Shown: positions 39,688-47,686 of the stretch, in pieces
How the letters are laid out: every line of letters begins with the position of its first letter
How positions within the stretch are numbered: position 1 is the stretch's first letter
Assembly: GCA_025800125.1 (NCBI GenBank)
Contig: JAOXSF010000058.1
Span: 1-58,118, forward strand
Direction of reading: 5' to 3'
DNA length: 58,118 nt
DNA from: Marinobacterium sp.
Lineage (GTDB): Bacteria; Pseudomonadota; Gammaproteobacteria; Pseudomonadales; Balneatricaceae
Notes under the pieces: generated by a model
What the model saw: the letters and a program-made list of their open reading frames with translations, nothing else
The model's database searches: none
What the model was told of the DNA's origin: nothing
Program-made: the position numbers and the translations under genes

Positions 39688-39912
39688 ATGTCCAGGTCTG
39701 ATAAACGTTTCCAGACGACATCTATTCGTCGTGCAGCAAAGGGGCGGCTACATCGCCACACCAGCTCCAGTGAGCGTGCCCGACAGGTCTATGGTTTGAG
39801 TAACTATGCACTGAGCAAGAGCCGCGAAGAACTGAAAGACGCGTGGAGTGCAGCTTCGGCGGAACTGAGGGAGCAACGAGACCATATTTATAGAAAAAAC
39901 ATACGAAGTTAA
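39688..39912 (+). CDS. Small basic protein of unknown function
   Basis: A 74-residue frame with a strong GGAGG 5 bases before ATG. The protein is rich in Arg, Lys and Ser (SIRRAAKGRLHRHTSSSERA) with a predicted C-terminal amphipathic helix (SREELKDAWSAASAELREQR). No family was recognised. It diverges from the nucleotidyltransferase-HEPN gene with a 120-bp shared promoter region, so a functional link is possible but not shown. Confidence 0.6.
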   Translation: MSRSDKRFQTTSIRRAAKGRLHRHTSSSERARQVYGLSNYALSKSREELKDAWSAASAELREQRDHIYRKNIRS

Positions 39913-40304
39913 AGTGGCAGGAATTGATGAGGAAAATTCAGAAAAGCCTGACTTTTAAAGCTATCCCACACTCCTAACGTAGATAAAGCTACCTCTATGA
40001 TTTCAGATTACCGAGTCATAAATGCTAATAATATATGGAGGTTAGCTTTAGTAATTAAATTCATAAAGAAAATATTTAAATCAAGATTTTTCCTTTTAAG
40101 CGATGTTGTGAGATTTGTTATTTAGAAAGAAGCTTTTCGGTAAAAATTATCTATAGTATTAATAATGGTGGTTAGAACTAGCCTACATGTTTTTAAAGTC
40201 AGGATTTTTTATGCAGAGTGATCATGAAAGCGAAGGTCTTGTTTAAATAGCCTGCGCTTGTTTTGTATTTTAATTTGGCGTTATAAAGTCATGGTTGAAT
40301 AACT
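39913..40304. other. AT-rich gap with no recognised gene
   Basis: This 392-bp stretch has no coding frame with a ribosome site. A weak inverted repeat ATAAAGT/ACTTTAT (40283-40289 with 40302-40308) overlaps the stop of the RTX gene. Confidence 0.4.
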
Positions 40305-40889
40305 TTATGATCCCCACAGTGATGTATCAAATGCAATGATATTGTCTAAGCCAACAATTAGCTCAATACGATTATCATCATTGACGGTTGATCCAGTCTC
40401 AGTAAACCAGAAATCTTCGATTTCTACACCTGAACTTAATTGGCCATCAGCAGCATCTTGTGCTGACGATATAACTAGATCCGTTCCAAACCTGAAGGCT
40501 CTTAAATCAGCAGAAGAAACATCATAAAACTTTAATACGTCTCTGTCACCACCACCAAAGCCAGGTGCGCCAGCGATGGTCTTTCCATCATGGATGGTAT
40601 CAAATCCACTATCAGAAATCATAGCCTGATAGAGGTCATTACCTTCTCCACCATAGAGCTTGTCCGATCCGGAACCACCATACAAAGTATCATCACCTGA
40701 ACCGCCAACTAATAAATCGTTACCACCATCACCACGGAGTAAGTCATTTCCATCTCCTCCATTTACGATGTCATTACCGCCACCGCCCCATAGTCGATCA
40801 TTACCACCTTGTCCGTGAATATAATCCACCATGCTTGATCCTGAATAAGAGTTATCACCGTAACCAAGCTTTACTTCATTAACAGCCAT
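40305..40889 (-). CDS. Small RTX calcium-binding protein
   Basis: A 194-residue protein starting MAVNEVKLG, with AGGAGG 6 bases before ATG. Residues about 27-85 are six or seven glycine-rich nonapeptides (GGNDRLWGG, GGNDIVNGG, DGNDLLRGD, GGNDLLVGG, SGDDTLYGG) that form a calcium beta-roll. The C-terminal 100 residues (DRDVLKFYDV, FGTDLVISS, IEDFWF, IELI) resemble the C-terminal cap of RTX proteins that carries the uncleaved type I secretion signal. No HlyB/HlyD/TolC genes are nearby and there is no effector domain, so it may be a small secreted Ca-binding protein or need a remote secretion system. Confidence 0.85.
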   Translation of the reverse strand: MAVNEVKLGYGDNSYSGSSMVDYIHGQGGNDRLWGGGGNDIVNGGDGNDLLRGDGGNDLLVGGSGDDTLYGGSGSDKLYGGEGNDLYQAMISDSGFDTIHDGKTIAGAPGFGGGDRDVLKFYDVSSADLRAFRFGTDLVISSAQDAADGQLSSGVEIEDFWFTETGSTVNDDNRIELIVGLDNIIAFDTSLWGS

Positions 40890-41102
40890 AACAGACCTCC
40901 TTTGTTTGAAATGACTAGAATAGTGCGAATTAGCGAGGCGAATCTTATATTCGGTTAAAATTAGAGTCAATACCAGTTTTTTTGAACAAAAAGCCGCTAA
41001 TTAATAGGAATTAATCTTAAATTGTTTGTTTTGTGTTTTCATCATTTGACATTGTTTGTGATGGTTGTAGATTATCTTTATCAAATAGATATGGTGATCG
41101 TT
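40890..41102. promoter_or_regulatory. Divergent promoter region of the RTX gene and its neighbour
   Basis: This very AT-rich 213-bp gap contains AATTAAT-AGG-AATTAAT (40999-41015), at once a direct and nearly inverted repeat, which could be an operator. No promoter could be set confidently. Confidence 0.4.
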
Positions 41103-41639
41103 ATGCAAGTGAATAATAATGCACAGTTAGCTGCTTTTAACCTCCAGTCTGTTCAAAAAAAACCTGCTCAAGGTGCAGAGTCACGTGTTGGTACATTTGC
41201 ACATGAAATTGCAGATATACCGTTGTTACCTGAATATGACCCTCGTTCAAAGGATGCTGTTGAAACGATGAATAAAAATCTTGAAAAGATATTCAGGGTT
41301 GATGGTGTCATTGTTGCTGCTTTTTTTGAAGGAAATATGTCAGTATCAAGAGTTGAAGGGGGTACTTTGGCCAACCCTGATAGCGCGAGTCTTGCAGATG
41401 TTCAGAGAATGCTTGAAAACACCTATGGGAGCAGGCTACAAGTTCAAAACTTTGATTCAAGTGATAGTATCAAGTTAATTAATTTTGAACGTGGTGATTT
41501 ATTTACCGATAAAGATCGAAGAGCAGGTTGGCAATCTAAACCCGTACTGTCCGATGCCGAATTTAATACACTGGTTAAAAATTTACTGCAGCCAGATACT
41601 AAGAGCCCTTTGGATTCGCCTTTCAAGGCAAAAGCTTAA
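41103..41639 (+). CDS. Unrecognised 178-residue protein divergent from the RTX gene
   Basis: ATG at 41103 (MQVNNNAQL) is preceded by GGTGA; in-frame upstream ATGs exist at 41091 and 41022 but have poorer context. No signal peptide or membrane segment from this start. The protein reads as soluble: a disordered N-terminus to about residue 25, HEIADIPLLPEYDPRS, a helix-rich middle (DAVETMNKNLEKIF), and a beta segment DGVIVAAFFEGNMSVSRV. No family was recognised. Codon use and AT content match the island, not the chromosome core. Confidence 0.65.
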   Translation: MQVNNNAQLAAFNLQSVQKKPAQGAESRVGTFAHEIADIPLLPEYDPRSKDAVETMNKNLEKIFRVDGVIVAAFFEGNMSVSRVEGGTLANPDSASLADVQRMLENTYGSRLQVQNFDSSDSIKLINFERGDLFTDKDRRAGWQSKPVLSDAEFNTLVKNLLQPDTKSPLDSPFKAKA

Positions 41640-41651
41640 CTTCAGTTGTCT

Positions 41652-41740
41652 CTGTTCTCATTGTCTCCCGTAGGGGGCATAGCTTTTCACAGTTTCACAG
41701 TTTCACAGCGATGGGAGTCAGAATCATTTTGCCTGACTCC
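41652..41740. repeat. Diverged second copy of the palindromic repeat, with hairpin
   Basis: GTCTCCCGTAGGGGGCATAGC followed by CACAGTTTCACAG and CGATGGG parallels GTCTCCGTGGGAATGCATAGC...CAGTTTCACAGCTATGGG at 38588-38633. Here TTTCACAG is expanded to three tandem copies (about 41684-41708). A hairpin GGAGTCAG/CTGACTCC (41714-41721 with 41733-41740) follows, ending CTTTTCC, and may terminate the 178-residue gene. It lies at the right edge of the island. Confidence 0.6.
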
Positions 41741-41845
41741 AGTCTTTTCCCACACAATGTTGCCGTTATTTTTTGTCATATTTCAATCTGATCAAGCCGT
41801 CATTTCAGGTTCACCACTGCCACCCCGATAAGCAGGCCAGCCACC

Positions 41846-41880
41846 AAAAAAAACGCGCCCCCAATGCTGGAAGGCGCGCG
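41846..41880 (-). terminator. Terminator of the antiporter gene
   Basis: Read leftward, CGCGCC and GGCGCG pair around a 14-base loop and are followed by eight U (AAAAAAAA on the plus strand at 41846-41853). Confidence 0.9.
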
Positions 41881-41907
41881 AAAGTGACCCGATTAAGCCG
41901 GAGGAAC

Positions 41908-43911
41908 TCAGTGGCTCGGGTCGGTAGACATCTCTGTGGAACGGTTGCCCTGTTCCTTGATCTCTTCGACGCTGTTTTCTACCGGGTCTTCACTCTTTTT
42001 GCCCAGCAGGCGCAGGCCCAGCATCATCAGTACCGCGGCTACCGGGAAGGCGATCCACCAGGGCAGGCCGTAAGCCACCGGCAGGGTGCCTACCAGCGTG
42101 GCGATGGTGCCGACGAAAACGGCGTATGGCAGCTGGGTGCGAACATGCTGTACCAGGTCACAACCGGAGGCCATGGCCGCCAGCAGGGTGGTTTCCGCCA
42201 GTGGTGAGCAGTGGTCGCCCCAGACCGCACCGGCCAGTACACCGGCAACAGCGGAGTAGAAAATGTGCATGCTGGCTTCGTCGCCGGTCATGCCGTTGGC
42301 AGACATCACCGCCCATGTCAGCGGGATGACCAGTGGCATCATAATGCCCATTACGCCCCAGCTGGAGCCGGTCGCGAAAGCGGTAAAGGCAGACAGTACA
42401 AACACGATTACCGGGATCATCTGCGGTGCCAGGGTATCGCCCAGTGCTGCGACCAGGAAGTCGCTGGTTTGCAGGGTTTCATTCACGCTGGACAGTGACC
42501 ATGCCATCACCAGAATGGTGATCGGTAGCAGCATCGATTTCACGCCTTCAAACCAGTAGTGCACAGTTTCGTCCATGCTCATGATGCGCTGGATGGCGGT
42601 CAGTATCATGGCGACCAGGGTGCCGATTACCGAGCCCCACATCATAGAAGCGAAGGAATCACCGTTACCGAAAATATCGCTCAGGCTGTGGTTGCCGCCC
42701 GGATCCAGTTCGGCCAGCCCGGTCTGGTAGATGCCGGTCATGGTGACGATTACCAGCGCCAGAATTGGCAGTACGGCGTTAAATGCGCGCGCAGGTGCGC
42801 CTGGTTTGGCCTGAATATTGGCCTCTTCGGCAATGGCTTCGTGGTCGGTCAGCGGGTCGTTATTGCTGTTGATGCCTTCTTTGCGGGCGCGGGTTTCAGC
42901 GGTCAGCATCGGGCCGAAGTCGCGGCCAGTCCAGGCGATCATAAAGACGAAGGCCAGTGCCAGAATCGGGTAGAAACTGTAGGCGATAGAGCTGACAAAG
43001 ACGGTGTAGGCGGATTCGGTAAAACCTTCCAGCTGGCCCAGCGCTTCATCAATCAGGCCAACCTGAAAACCGATCCAGGTAGTAACCAGCATGATGGAAG
43101 ACACAGGCGCGGCGGTACAGTCAACGATGTAGGCCAGTTTCTCGCGGGAGATGCGCAGCTTGTCGGTAATGTTGCGCATGGTGTTACCCACAATCAGCGC
43201 GTTGGCGTAGTCATCAAAGAAGATCGACACACCCAGCAGGCCGGTGGTGACCTGGGCCTGACGGCGGTTGTGGATAAATTTTGTCACCTTGCTGGCGATA
43301 CCCAGGGTGCCGCCATTACGGGAGATAATGCCGACCATACCGCCAATCAGCAGACAGAACAGCACAATGGACATGTGTTCGCTGTCGCTGCTGGCGTTCA
43401 GTACATGGACGTTAACCACTTCCAGCAGACTGTTGCCCATGCCTGGCAGGGTCATGCCGTAGCTGAGCCAGCCGCCGATCAGAATACCAGTAAACAGCGC
43501 CATGATTACCTGGCGGAATACCAGTGCGATGATGATGGCTGTCATCGCCGGAACCAGTGATAACCAGCCTGCATAGACTGGCACTTCACCGCTGGCAACA
43601 ACGCTGCCGTTGCTGTCGAGTACCTTCAGCTGGGCCAGGTTGGCGCTGCTGGTCAGTTCATCAAGGGTGGCGCTGCCGTCTTCAAATTCCAGTGGCCAGC
43701 TCTGGTCGGCCAGTTGCAGGGTCAGCGGGCCGGTTTCACCCTCGGCTTTGACTTCGGCGCTGAAGGCGATACCGTTCAGGGCGATGCGGGGCAGTTCGAG
43801 TTCTACTTCAGGGGCTGCCTGCACCGTGGCAGACAGGCTCAGCCAGAACAGGCTGCAAATCATCAGCAGCCAGCGTTTAAAGCTGACCGGGGTGGTGTGT
43901 GCTGTGCTCAT
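41908..43911 (-). CDS. NhaC-family Na+/H+ antiporter with an extra N-terminal exported domain
   Basis: About 667 residues. A signal-type hydrophobic segment (WLLMICSLFWLSLSATVQA) is followed by about 80 residues of beta-rich domain (LELPRIALNGIAFSAEV), then some 11-12 membrane helices of the NhaC/ion-transporter superfamily, with FFDDYANALIVGNTMR, STIMLVTTW-like SSIMLVTTWIGFQ, SSWGVMGIMMPL and WGDHCSPLAETTLL as family blocks. The last 30 residues are a charged cytoplasmic tail. The second ATG (43911) has AAGGG at better spacing than the first (43920). It is 175 bp after a PuuA-like gene on the same strand, so the substrate might be an amine or amino acid rather than only sodium; this is inference. 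Confidence 0.82.
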   Translation of the reverse strand: MSTAHTTPVSFKRWLLMICSLFWLSLSATVQAAPEVELELPRIALNGIAFSAEVKAEGETGPLTLQLADQSWPLEFEDGSATLDELTSSANLAQLKVLDSNGSVVASGEVPVYAGWLSLVPAMTAIIIALVFRQVIMALFTGILIGGWLSYGMTLPGMGNSLLEVVNVHVLNASSDSEHMSIVLFCLLIGGMVGIISRNGGTLGIASKVTKFIHNRRQAQVTTGLLGVSIFFDDYANALIVGNTMRNITDKLRISREKLAYIVDCTAAPVSSIMLVTTWIGFQVGLIDEALGQLEGFTESAYTVFVSSIAYSFYPILALAFVFMIAWTGRDFGPMLTAETRARKEGINSNNDPLTDHEAIAEEANIQAKPGAPARAFNAVLPILALVIVTMTGIYQTGLAELDPGGNHSLSDIFGNGDSFASMMWGSVIGTLVAMILTAIQRIMSMDETVHYWFEGVKSMLLPITILVMAWSLSSVNETLQTSDFLVAALGDTLAPQMIPVIVFVLSAFTAFATGSSWGVMGIMMPLVIPLTWAVMSANGMTGDEASMHIFYSAVAGVLAGAVWGDHCSPLAETTLLAAMASGCDLVQHVRTQLPYAVFVGTIATLVGTLPVAYGLPWWIAFPVAAVLMMLGLRLLGKKSEDPVENSVEEIKEQGNRSTEMSTDPSH

Positions 43912-44086
43912 CCTTATCATCCCTTGTTATGTTTATCTGGGTTCGGTTGGCTGGATGCTGGGTTGCCCGCAGGCAGTATTCGAGGTTGGCGGGGTGAATT
44001 CTCCATGTCTGATCAACGGGGTGGTGAGGCAGGCCGCCGTCACGGCCTGCGGGTCTGGCCCTGGCGCGGGCCGTTACAAGGTCAGT

Positions 44087-45502
44087 TCAGACCTGACGCA
44101 GATACCAGTCATATTCCAGTCGGGAGATATGCTGGTTGAAACGCAGTCGCTCGCCATTACGGTTGGCGTAGTAGATGCGGCAGAAGTCTGCGCCCAGATA
44201 CTCCGGTAGCCACTGGCTGTCAGCGAAGCAGTGCAGCGCTTCACCCCAGCCGTCTGGCAGGCAGGGTGGGTGTTCGGCGCAGGCATCGCCTTCAACCACC
44301 GGAGCTGGTGGTTGCAGCTGGCGATTGATGCCGTGCCAGATCGATGCCAGCAGAGCCGCAACCAGCAGATACGGGTTGGCATCGGCACCGGACACACGGT
44401 GTTCCAGTCGACGTGCCACCGGGTTGCCCGCCGGAATGCGTACCGCCACGGTACGGTTATCTACACCCCAGCTGCGATTCATCGGTACGTAACTGCCAGG
44501 CTGGAAACGACGGAATGAGTTGGCATTCGGGGCAAACAGCGCCATCGACTCGGGCAGCAGGTCGAGCAGCCCGGCCACCGCCTGTTGCAGCATCAGGCTG
44601 CCGTAGGCGCCATCATCTTCAGCGCGAAAGACGTTATGACCGTCGTTGTCGAGCAGGCTGATATGGATATGAGTGCCGCTGCCGGATTCCGCTTCATAGG
44701 GCTTGGCCATAAAGCTGGTGTCCATATTGAAACCGGCGCTGACACCTTTGATCAGCCGTTTGAGCTGTACCGCATCATCACAGGCGGCCAACGCATCCGG
44801 ACGGTGCTTGAGGTTGATCTCGAACTGGCCCGGCGCGCACTCGGCAATAGCGGTATCGACCGGCAGGTTCTGGACGGTGGCGGCGGATTTGATGGCGGCG
44901 ATGTAGTCGGCGTAATCGTCCAGCTCGCTGATTGCGTACACCTGGGTGCTGCCATCACGCTGGCCCGTGGCCGGGGAAATTGGCGGTTGCGGCGTGCCGC
45001 GTTCATCGCGCTGTTTGTCAAAGGCGTAGAACTCGGTCTCCACCGCAATCATCGGCGTCAGGCCCATGGCGGTAAAACGATCCAGTACCTTGCTCAGCAC
45101 ATGGCGCGGATCGCAGTCCATCGGTTTACCATCAAACTGGTACATGCTCATCAGTACCTGAGCGCGGGGCTGATCCCCCCAGGCGACCCGCACCAGTGTA
45201 CCTGGCACCGGTTTGCAGATGCGGTCTGGCTCGCCCAGGGCAAAGCCCAGCCCGGTCTCTTCGATGGTATGGCCGGTAACATCCAGTGCAAACATGGAAG
45301 CGGGCAGGGCTACACCGTCCTGGTATACCTTGGTCAGCGCATCCGGGGTGATGCGTTTACCACGCAGCACACCGTTCATATCGGGCAGCATCAGGTCGAT
45401 GCTCTGAATATCCGGGTTGTCCGCCAGAAACTGGCGAGCCTCATCAGCGTTATGCTGTGGCTTGTGTTGCGTCTGGCTGGAGTCTGTTGAACGGCTGTCC
45501 AT
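44087..45502 (-). CDS. puuA: Gamma-glutamylpolyamine synthetase (PuuA-like, glutamine synthetase family)
   Basis: A 471-residue glutamine-synthetase-fold ligase. Family features: LLPDMNGVLRGKRI, ETEFYAFD (metal-binding Glu), PGQFEINLKH, GSGTHIHISL, APNANSFRRFQPGSYVP and NRTVAVRIPAGN, ending IEYDWYL-type C-terminus. Residues follow E. coli PuuA closely rather than nitrogen-assimilating GlnA. PuuA attaches glutamate to putrescine as the first step of the Puu pathway. A PuuR-like regulator lies upstream on the same strand, but puuB, puuC and puuD are not here. Confidence 0.87.
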   Translation of the reverse strand: MDSRSTDSSQTQHKPQHNADEARQFLADNPDIQSIDLMLPDMNGVLRGKRITPDALTKVYQDGVALPASMFALDVTGHTIEETGLGFALGEPDRICKPVPGTLVRVAWGDQPRAQVLMSMYQFDGKPMDCDPRHVLSKVLDRFTAMGLTPMIAVETEFYAFDKQRDERGTPQPPISPATGQRDGSTQVYAISELDDYADYIAAIKSAATVQNLPVDTAIAECAPGQFEINLKHRPDALAACDDAVQLKRLIKGVSAGFNMDTSFMAKPYEAESGSGTHIHISLLDNDGHNVFRAEDDGAYGSLMLQQAVAGLLDLLPESMALFAPNANSFRRFQPGSYVPMNRSWGVDNRTVAVRIPAGNPVARRLEHRVSGADANPYLLVAALLASIWHGINRQLQPPAPVVEGDACAEHPPCLPDGWGEALHCFADSQWLPEYLGADFCRIYYANRNGERLRFNQHISRLEYDWYLRQV

Positions 45503-45591
45503 GTAACACTCTGTCTGTTCTTGTTGTTGATCTTTTGATCCTGTCGCACCAGCAGGGGGGCAGGATGCGTGTTCGTTTTATTAACCATTCG

Positions 45592-45608
45592 GACGGTTGG
45601 AAACCGTC
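45592..45608. promoter_or_regulatory. Candidate operator upstream of the puuA-like gene
   Basis: GACGGTT-GGA-AACCGTC is a perfect 7-bp inverted repeat about 90 bp before the puuA start. It is a natural candidate site for the adjacent PuuR-like repressor, though it differs from the E. coli PuuR site. Confidence 0.5.
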
Positions 45609-45997
45609 TGTGGTAACGAAGTATGACAGGATAGTTACGGGTTTGTGGTCAAAATTCAATACCATTTATAGATAAAAAGTGGATTTATTGCTTTTTTTGT
45701 AACGCTTTGGTGCTGTTTTTGCGACTAAAGTTATAGTCTTAGTGATGGTTGGCCAGAATGACTGTTAATTCAATTTTACAGCCGGGTGTTTGGAATACAG
45801 AGCAAACGTCGGCTGAAACGGCTGTTGTAACGTGCTGAAAGCAGCACTGAAGAATGCGCACTGAAGAACAGCACTGAAAGCGCGTTTGCTCAGCGTTAAG
45901 AGACAGGTTTACGGGTGCAGCAAAGCGAGGGAAGGTGACAATCGCAACAATGCTGGTTGGAGTGGTAATAGCCGCGGGTCAGAACGGGCCGGACAGC
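45609..45997. other. Intergenic region between puuR and puuA
   Basis: No gene seen. It contains an imperfect palindrome GACTAAAGTTATAGTC (45723-45738) and three short direct repeats of GCACTGAAGAA type (about 45844-45878). Confidence 0.5.
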
Positions 45998-46549
45998 TCA
46001 GAAGGTCTGTCCGGGGGTTGAACTGCTGACAATACGGCAGATCTTTTTCGAACGGTTACGGAAGCGGTGTGGCTGGGTGGTTTCAAAATAGTAGCTGTCA
46101 CCCTTTTTCAGGGTGGTGACCTGCGTGCCGACAGTCAGTTCGATCTGCCCTTCAATGACCACACCGGCCTCTTCGCCGTAGTAGGTAATCATATCGTTAC
46201 CAGTATCGGCACCAGGCGGATAGGTTTCGATAACAAAGTTCAGGCCGCGGTTTTTGCGGTTGTAACCAACCAGCCGCAGCTCCACATCACCGGAGCCGAC
46301 ATCGGGCAGTTCATCGGCGCTGTAGAACTGCTGCACCTTGTTATCCAGCTCCAGAGTAAAAAAGTCTGCCACCGAGATCGGCACCGCATTGAGAATTTTT
46401 TTCAGTGAGCTGACCGACGGGCTGACCTGGCCCTGCTCTATCTGCGAGATGCTGCTGTGGGTGACTCCGGCCCGCTTGGCCAGTTCGCGCTGGGAGATTC
46501 CCCTGGATGTGCGCAATGCGCGCAGTCGTTCGCCCAGTTCGTCACTCAT
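45998..46549 (-). CDS. puuR: PuuR-like XRE-cupin transcriptional regulator
   Basis: From ATG 46549 it has 183 residues, matching E. coli PuuR (185). An XRE-type HTH occupies residues about 8-62 (RGISQRELAKRAGVTHSSIS, EQGQVSPSVSSLKKIL), and a cupin sensor domain follows (about 105-178; GADTGNDMITYYGEEAGVVI, GDSYYFETTQPHRFRN), ending CRIVSSSTPGQTF like PuuR. The open frame extends 105 codons upstream but that part is low-complexity and not conserved. PuuR represses putrescine-use genes until putrescine binds; here puuA is the likely target. Confidence 0.87.
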   Translation of the reverse strand: MSDELGERLRALRTSRGISQRELAKRAGVTHSSISQIEQGQVSPSVSSLKKILNAVPISVADFFTLELDNKVQQFYSADELPDVGSGDVELRLVGYNRKNRGLNFVIETYPPGADTGNDMITYYGEEAGVVIEGQIELTVGTQVTTLKKGDSYYFETTQPHRFRNRSKKICRIVSSSTPGQTF

Positions 46550-46656
46550 GGTCTGTCTCTCTGCCACTGTTACAGGGTTGGTTGCAGGCTGGCTGCCGTC
46601 AGATATGGAAATGCCGTTTCGGCGGCTGCTGATTATAGCGGGGTCGGGCGGATTTA

Positions 46657-47436
46657 CTACGCCCTTGATGCCCGACGTACTGCACCTGGCGTCAACTGAA
46701 AGCAACGGCGGAAGGCGCGGTTGAAGCTGCTGCTGTCGGCAAAGCCCAGCTGGGCGGCCAGTTGCTGGAGTGGAATATCGCTGCCGGTCAGCTGCTGGTG
46801 GGCGTAGTGCATTCGCCGCTGTTGCAGATAGCGCTGAGGGGGCATCCCCAGCTGTTGCTGGCACAGGTAGTAGAAATGACTTTCGCTGAGGTTCATGGCG
46901 GCGGCCAGCTGGCGGTTATCCGGTGGACACTCCCGTTGCTGGTCAATCAGTTGATGCAGCCGGGTCAGATCAAGCCGCGAAGCGGGCTGTACCTGGCGGC
47001 CCGGATTATCGCCCAGGCAGAGCTGGGTCAGCAGCAGTGATAGCAGCTGGGTATGGATCAGTGGACTGGTCGGTTGCTGCTGTAACTGGGTGGCGGCAAA
47101 ACTCAGCAACGCCTGTTGCTGCGAGCCCAGGCACAGCAGACCCGGCTGATAGAGGCGTTCCTGCAATGATAGCTGACAGCTCTGTTCCAGTGCCTGAAGA
47201 AATGGGTCCTGGCAGGCCAGATCAAGCACCAGCAGCTCACAGTCAGCACTCAGCCCCTGGTAGTAATGGGCAGTATCGCCGGGCACCGCCAGCGCCAGCC
47301 CGGTCTGTAACCGATGGCCGCCAGCGTCCAGCTCGCAGTCCATCTGCCCACGCCAGCCCAGCAGAATCTGGCCGTAGCTGTGGCGATGGTCGCCCTGACT
47401 GTGGGCGATATGATTGGTGCGTACCTGACTGTTCAT
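46657..47436 (-). CDS. AraC family transcriptional regulator
   Basis: A 259-residue regulator with an N-terminal cupin-like effector domain (HSYGQILLGWRGQMDCEL at about 19-36) and a C-terminal pair of HTH motifs (about 165-255; RQLAAAMNLSESHFYYLCQQ and LQQLAAQLGFADSSSFNRAF). The last block FADSSSFNRAFRRCFQLTPG is the AraC signature. It is divergent from the 3-hydroxyproline genes across a 250-bp gap filled with TTAAG repeats, so it is the likely activator of that pathway. The effector could be hydroxyproline or pyrroline-2-carboxylate (inference). Confidence 0.88.
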   Translation of the reverse strand: MNSQVRTNHIAHSQGDHRHSYGQILLGWRGQMDCELDAGGHRLQTGLALAVPGDTAHYYQGLSADCELLVLDLACQDPFLQALEQSCQLSLQERLYQPGLLCLGSQQQALLSFAATQLQQQPTSPLIHTQLLSLLLTQLCLGDNPGRQVQPASRLDLTRLHQLIDQQRECPPDNRQLAAAMNLSESHFYYLCQQQLGMPPQRYLQQRRMHYAHQQLTGSDIPLQQLAAQLGFADSSSFNRAFRRCFQLTPGAVRRASRA

Positions 47437-47460
47437 AGGAATGTTGCTACCGAAAAACAG

Positions 47461-47564
47461 GGTCGTGGTTAAGGCTCTGGGTCGTAGTTAAGGTTCTGTG
47501 CTGTGGTTAAGACTCTGAACCCTTAAGACTCTGAACCCTTAAGACTTAAACATGGGCCGTTAAG
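47461..47564. repeat. Six-unit imperfect tandem array with TTAAG cores
   Basis: TTAAG occurs at 47469, 47488, 47507, 47523, 47539 and 47560, i.e. at steps of 19, 19, 16, 16 and 21 bp. The first units read GGTCGTGGTTAAGGCTCTG, GGTCGTAGTTAAGGTTCTG and TGCTGTGGTTAAGACTCTG. The array fills the divergent promoter region between the AraC gene and the pyrroline-2-carboxylate reductase gene. Confidence 0.85.
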
Positions 47565-47686
47565 ACTTGAACAACAGCGCCGTTGCCAGGAACCAGAGCC
47601 TCGGTCAATAGATGGGTAGTCCCTGACAACAGCATACCGGACAGTCCGGTTAGCATGGAAGTAATCAGACCAAGAGGAAAACCGTT

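Noticed and set aside
42559-43560. 333-codon open frame antisense to the NhaC-type gene
   Set aside because: His/Gln/Gly-rich composition typical of an antisense shadow; the opposite strand has clear membrane-protein coding.
44585-45490. 301-codon open frame antisense to puuA
   Set aside because: Shadow of a well-conserved glutamine-synthetase-family gene.
46550-46864. N-terminal 105-residue extension of the PuuR-like protein
   Set aside because: Low-complexity, no homology to the family, no ribosome site; overlaps the end of the AraC gene. The MSDELGERL start is well supported.
47461-47564. CRISPR-like array
   Set aside because: Units are only 16-21 bp including any spacer, are imperfect and lack distinct spacers; no cas genes nearby.
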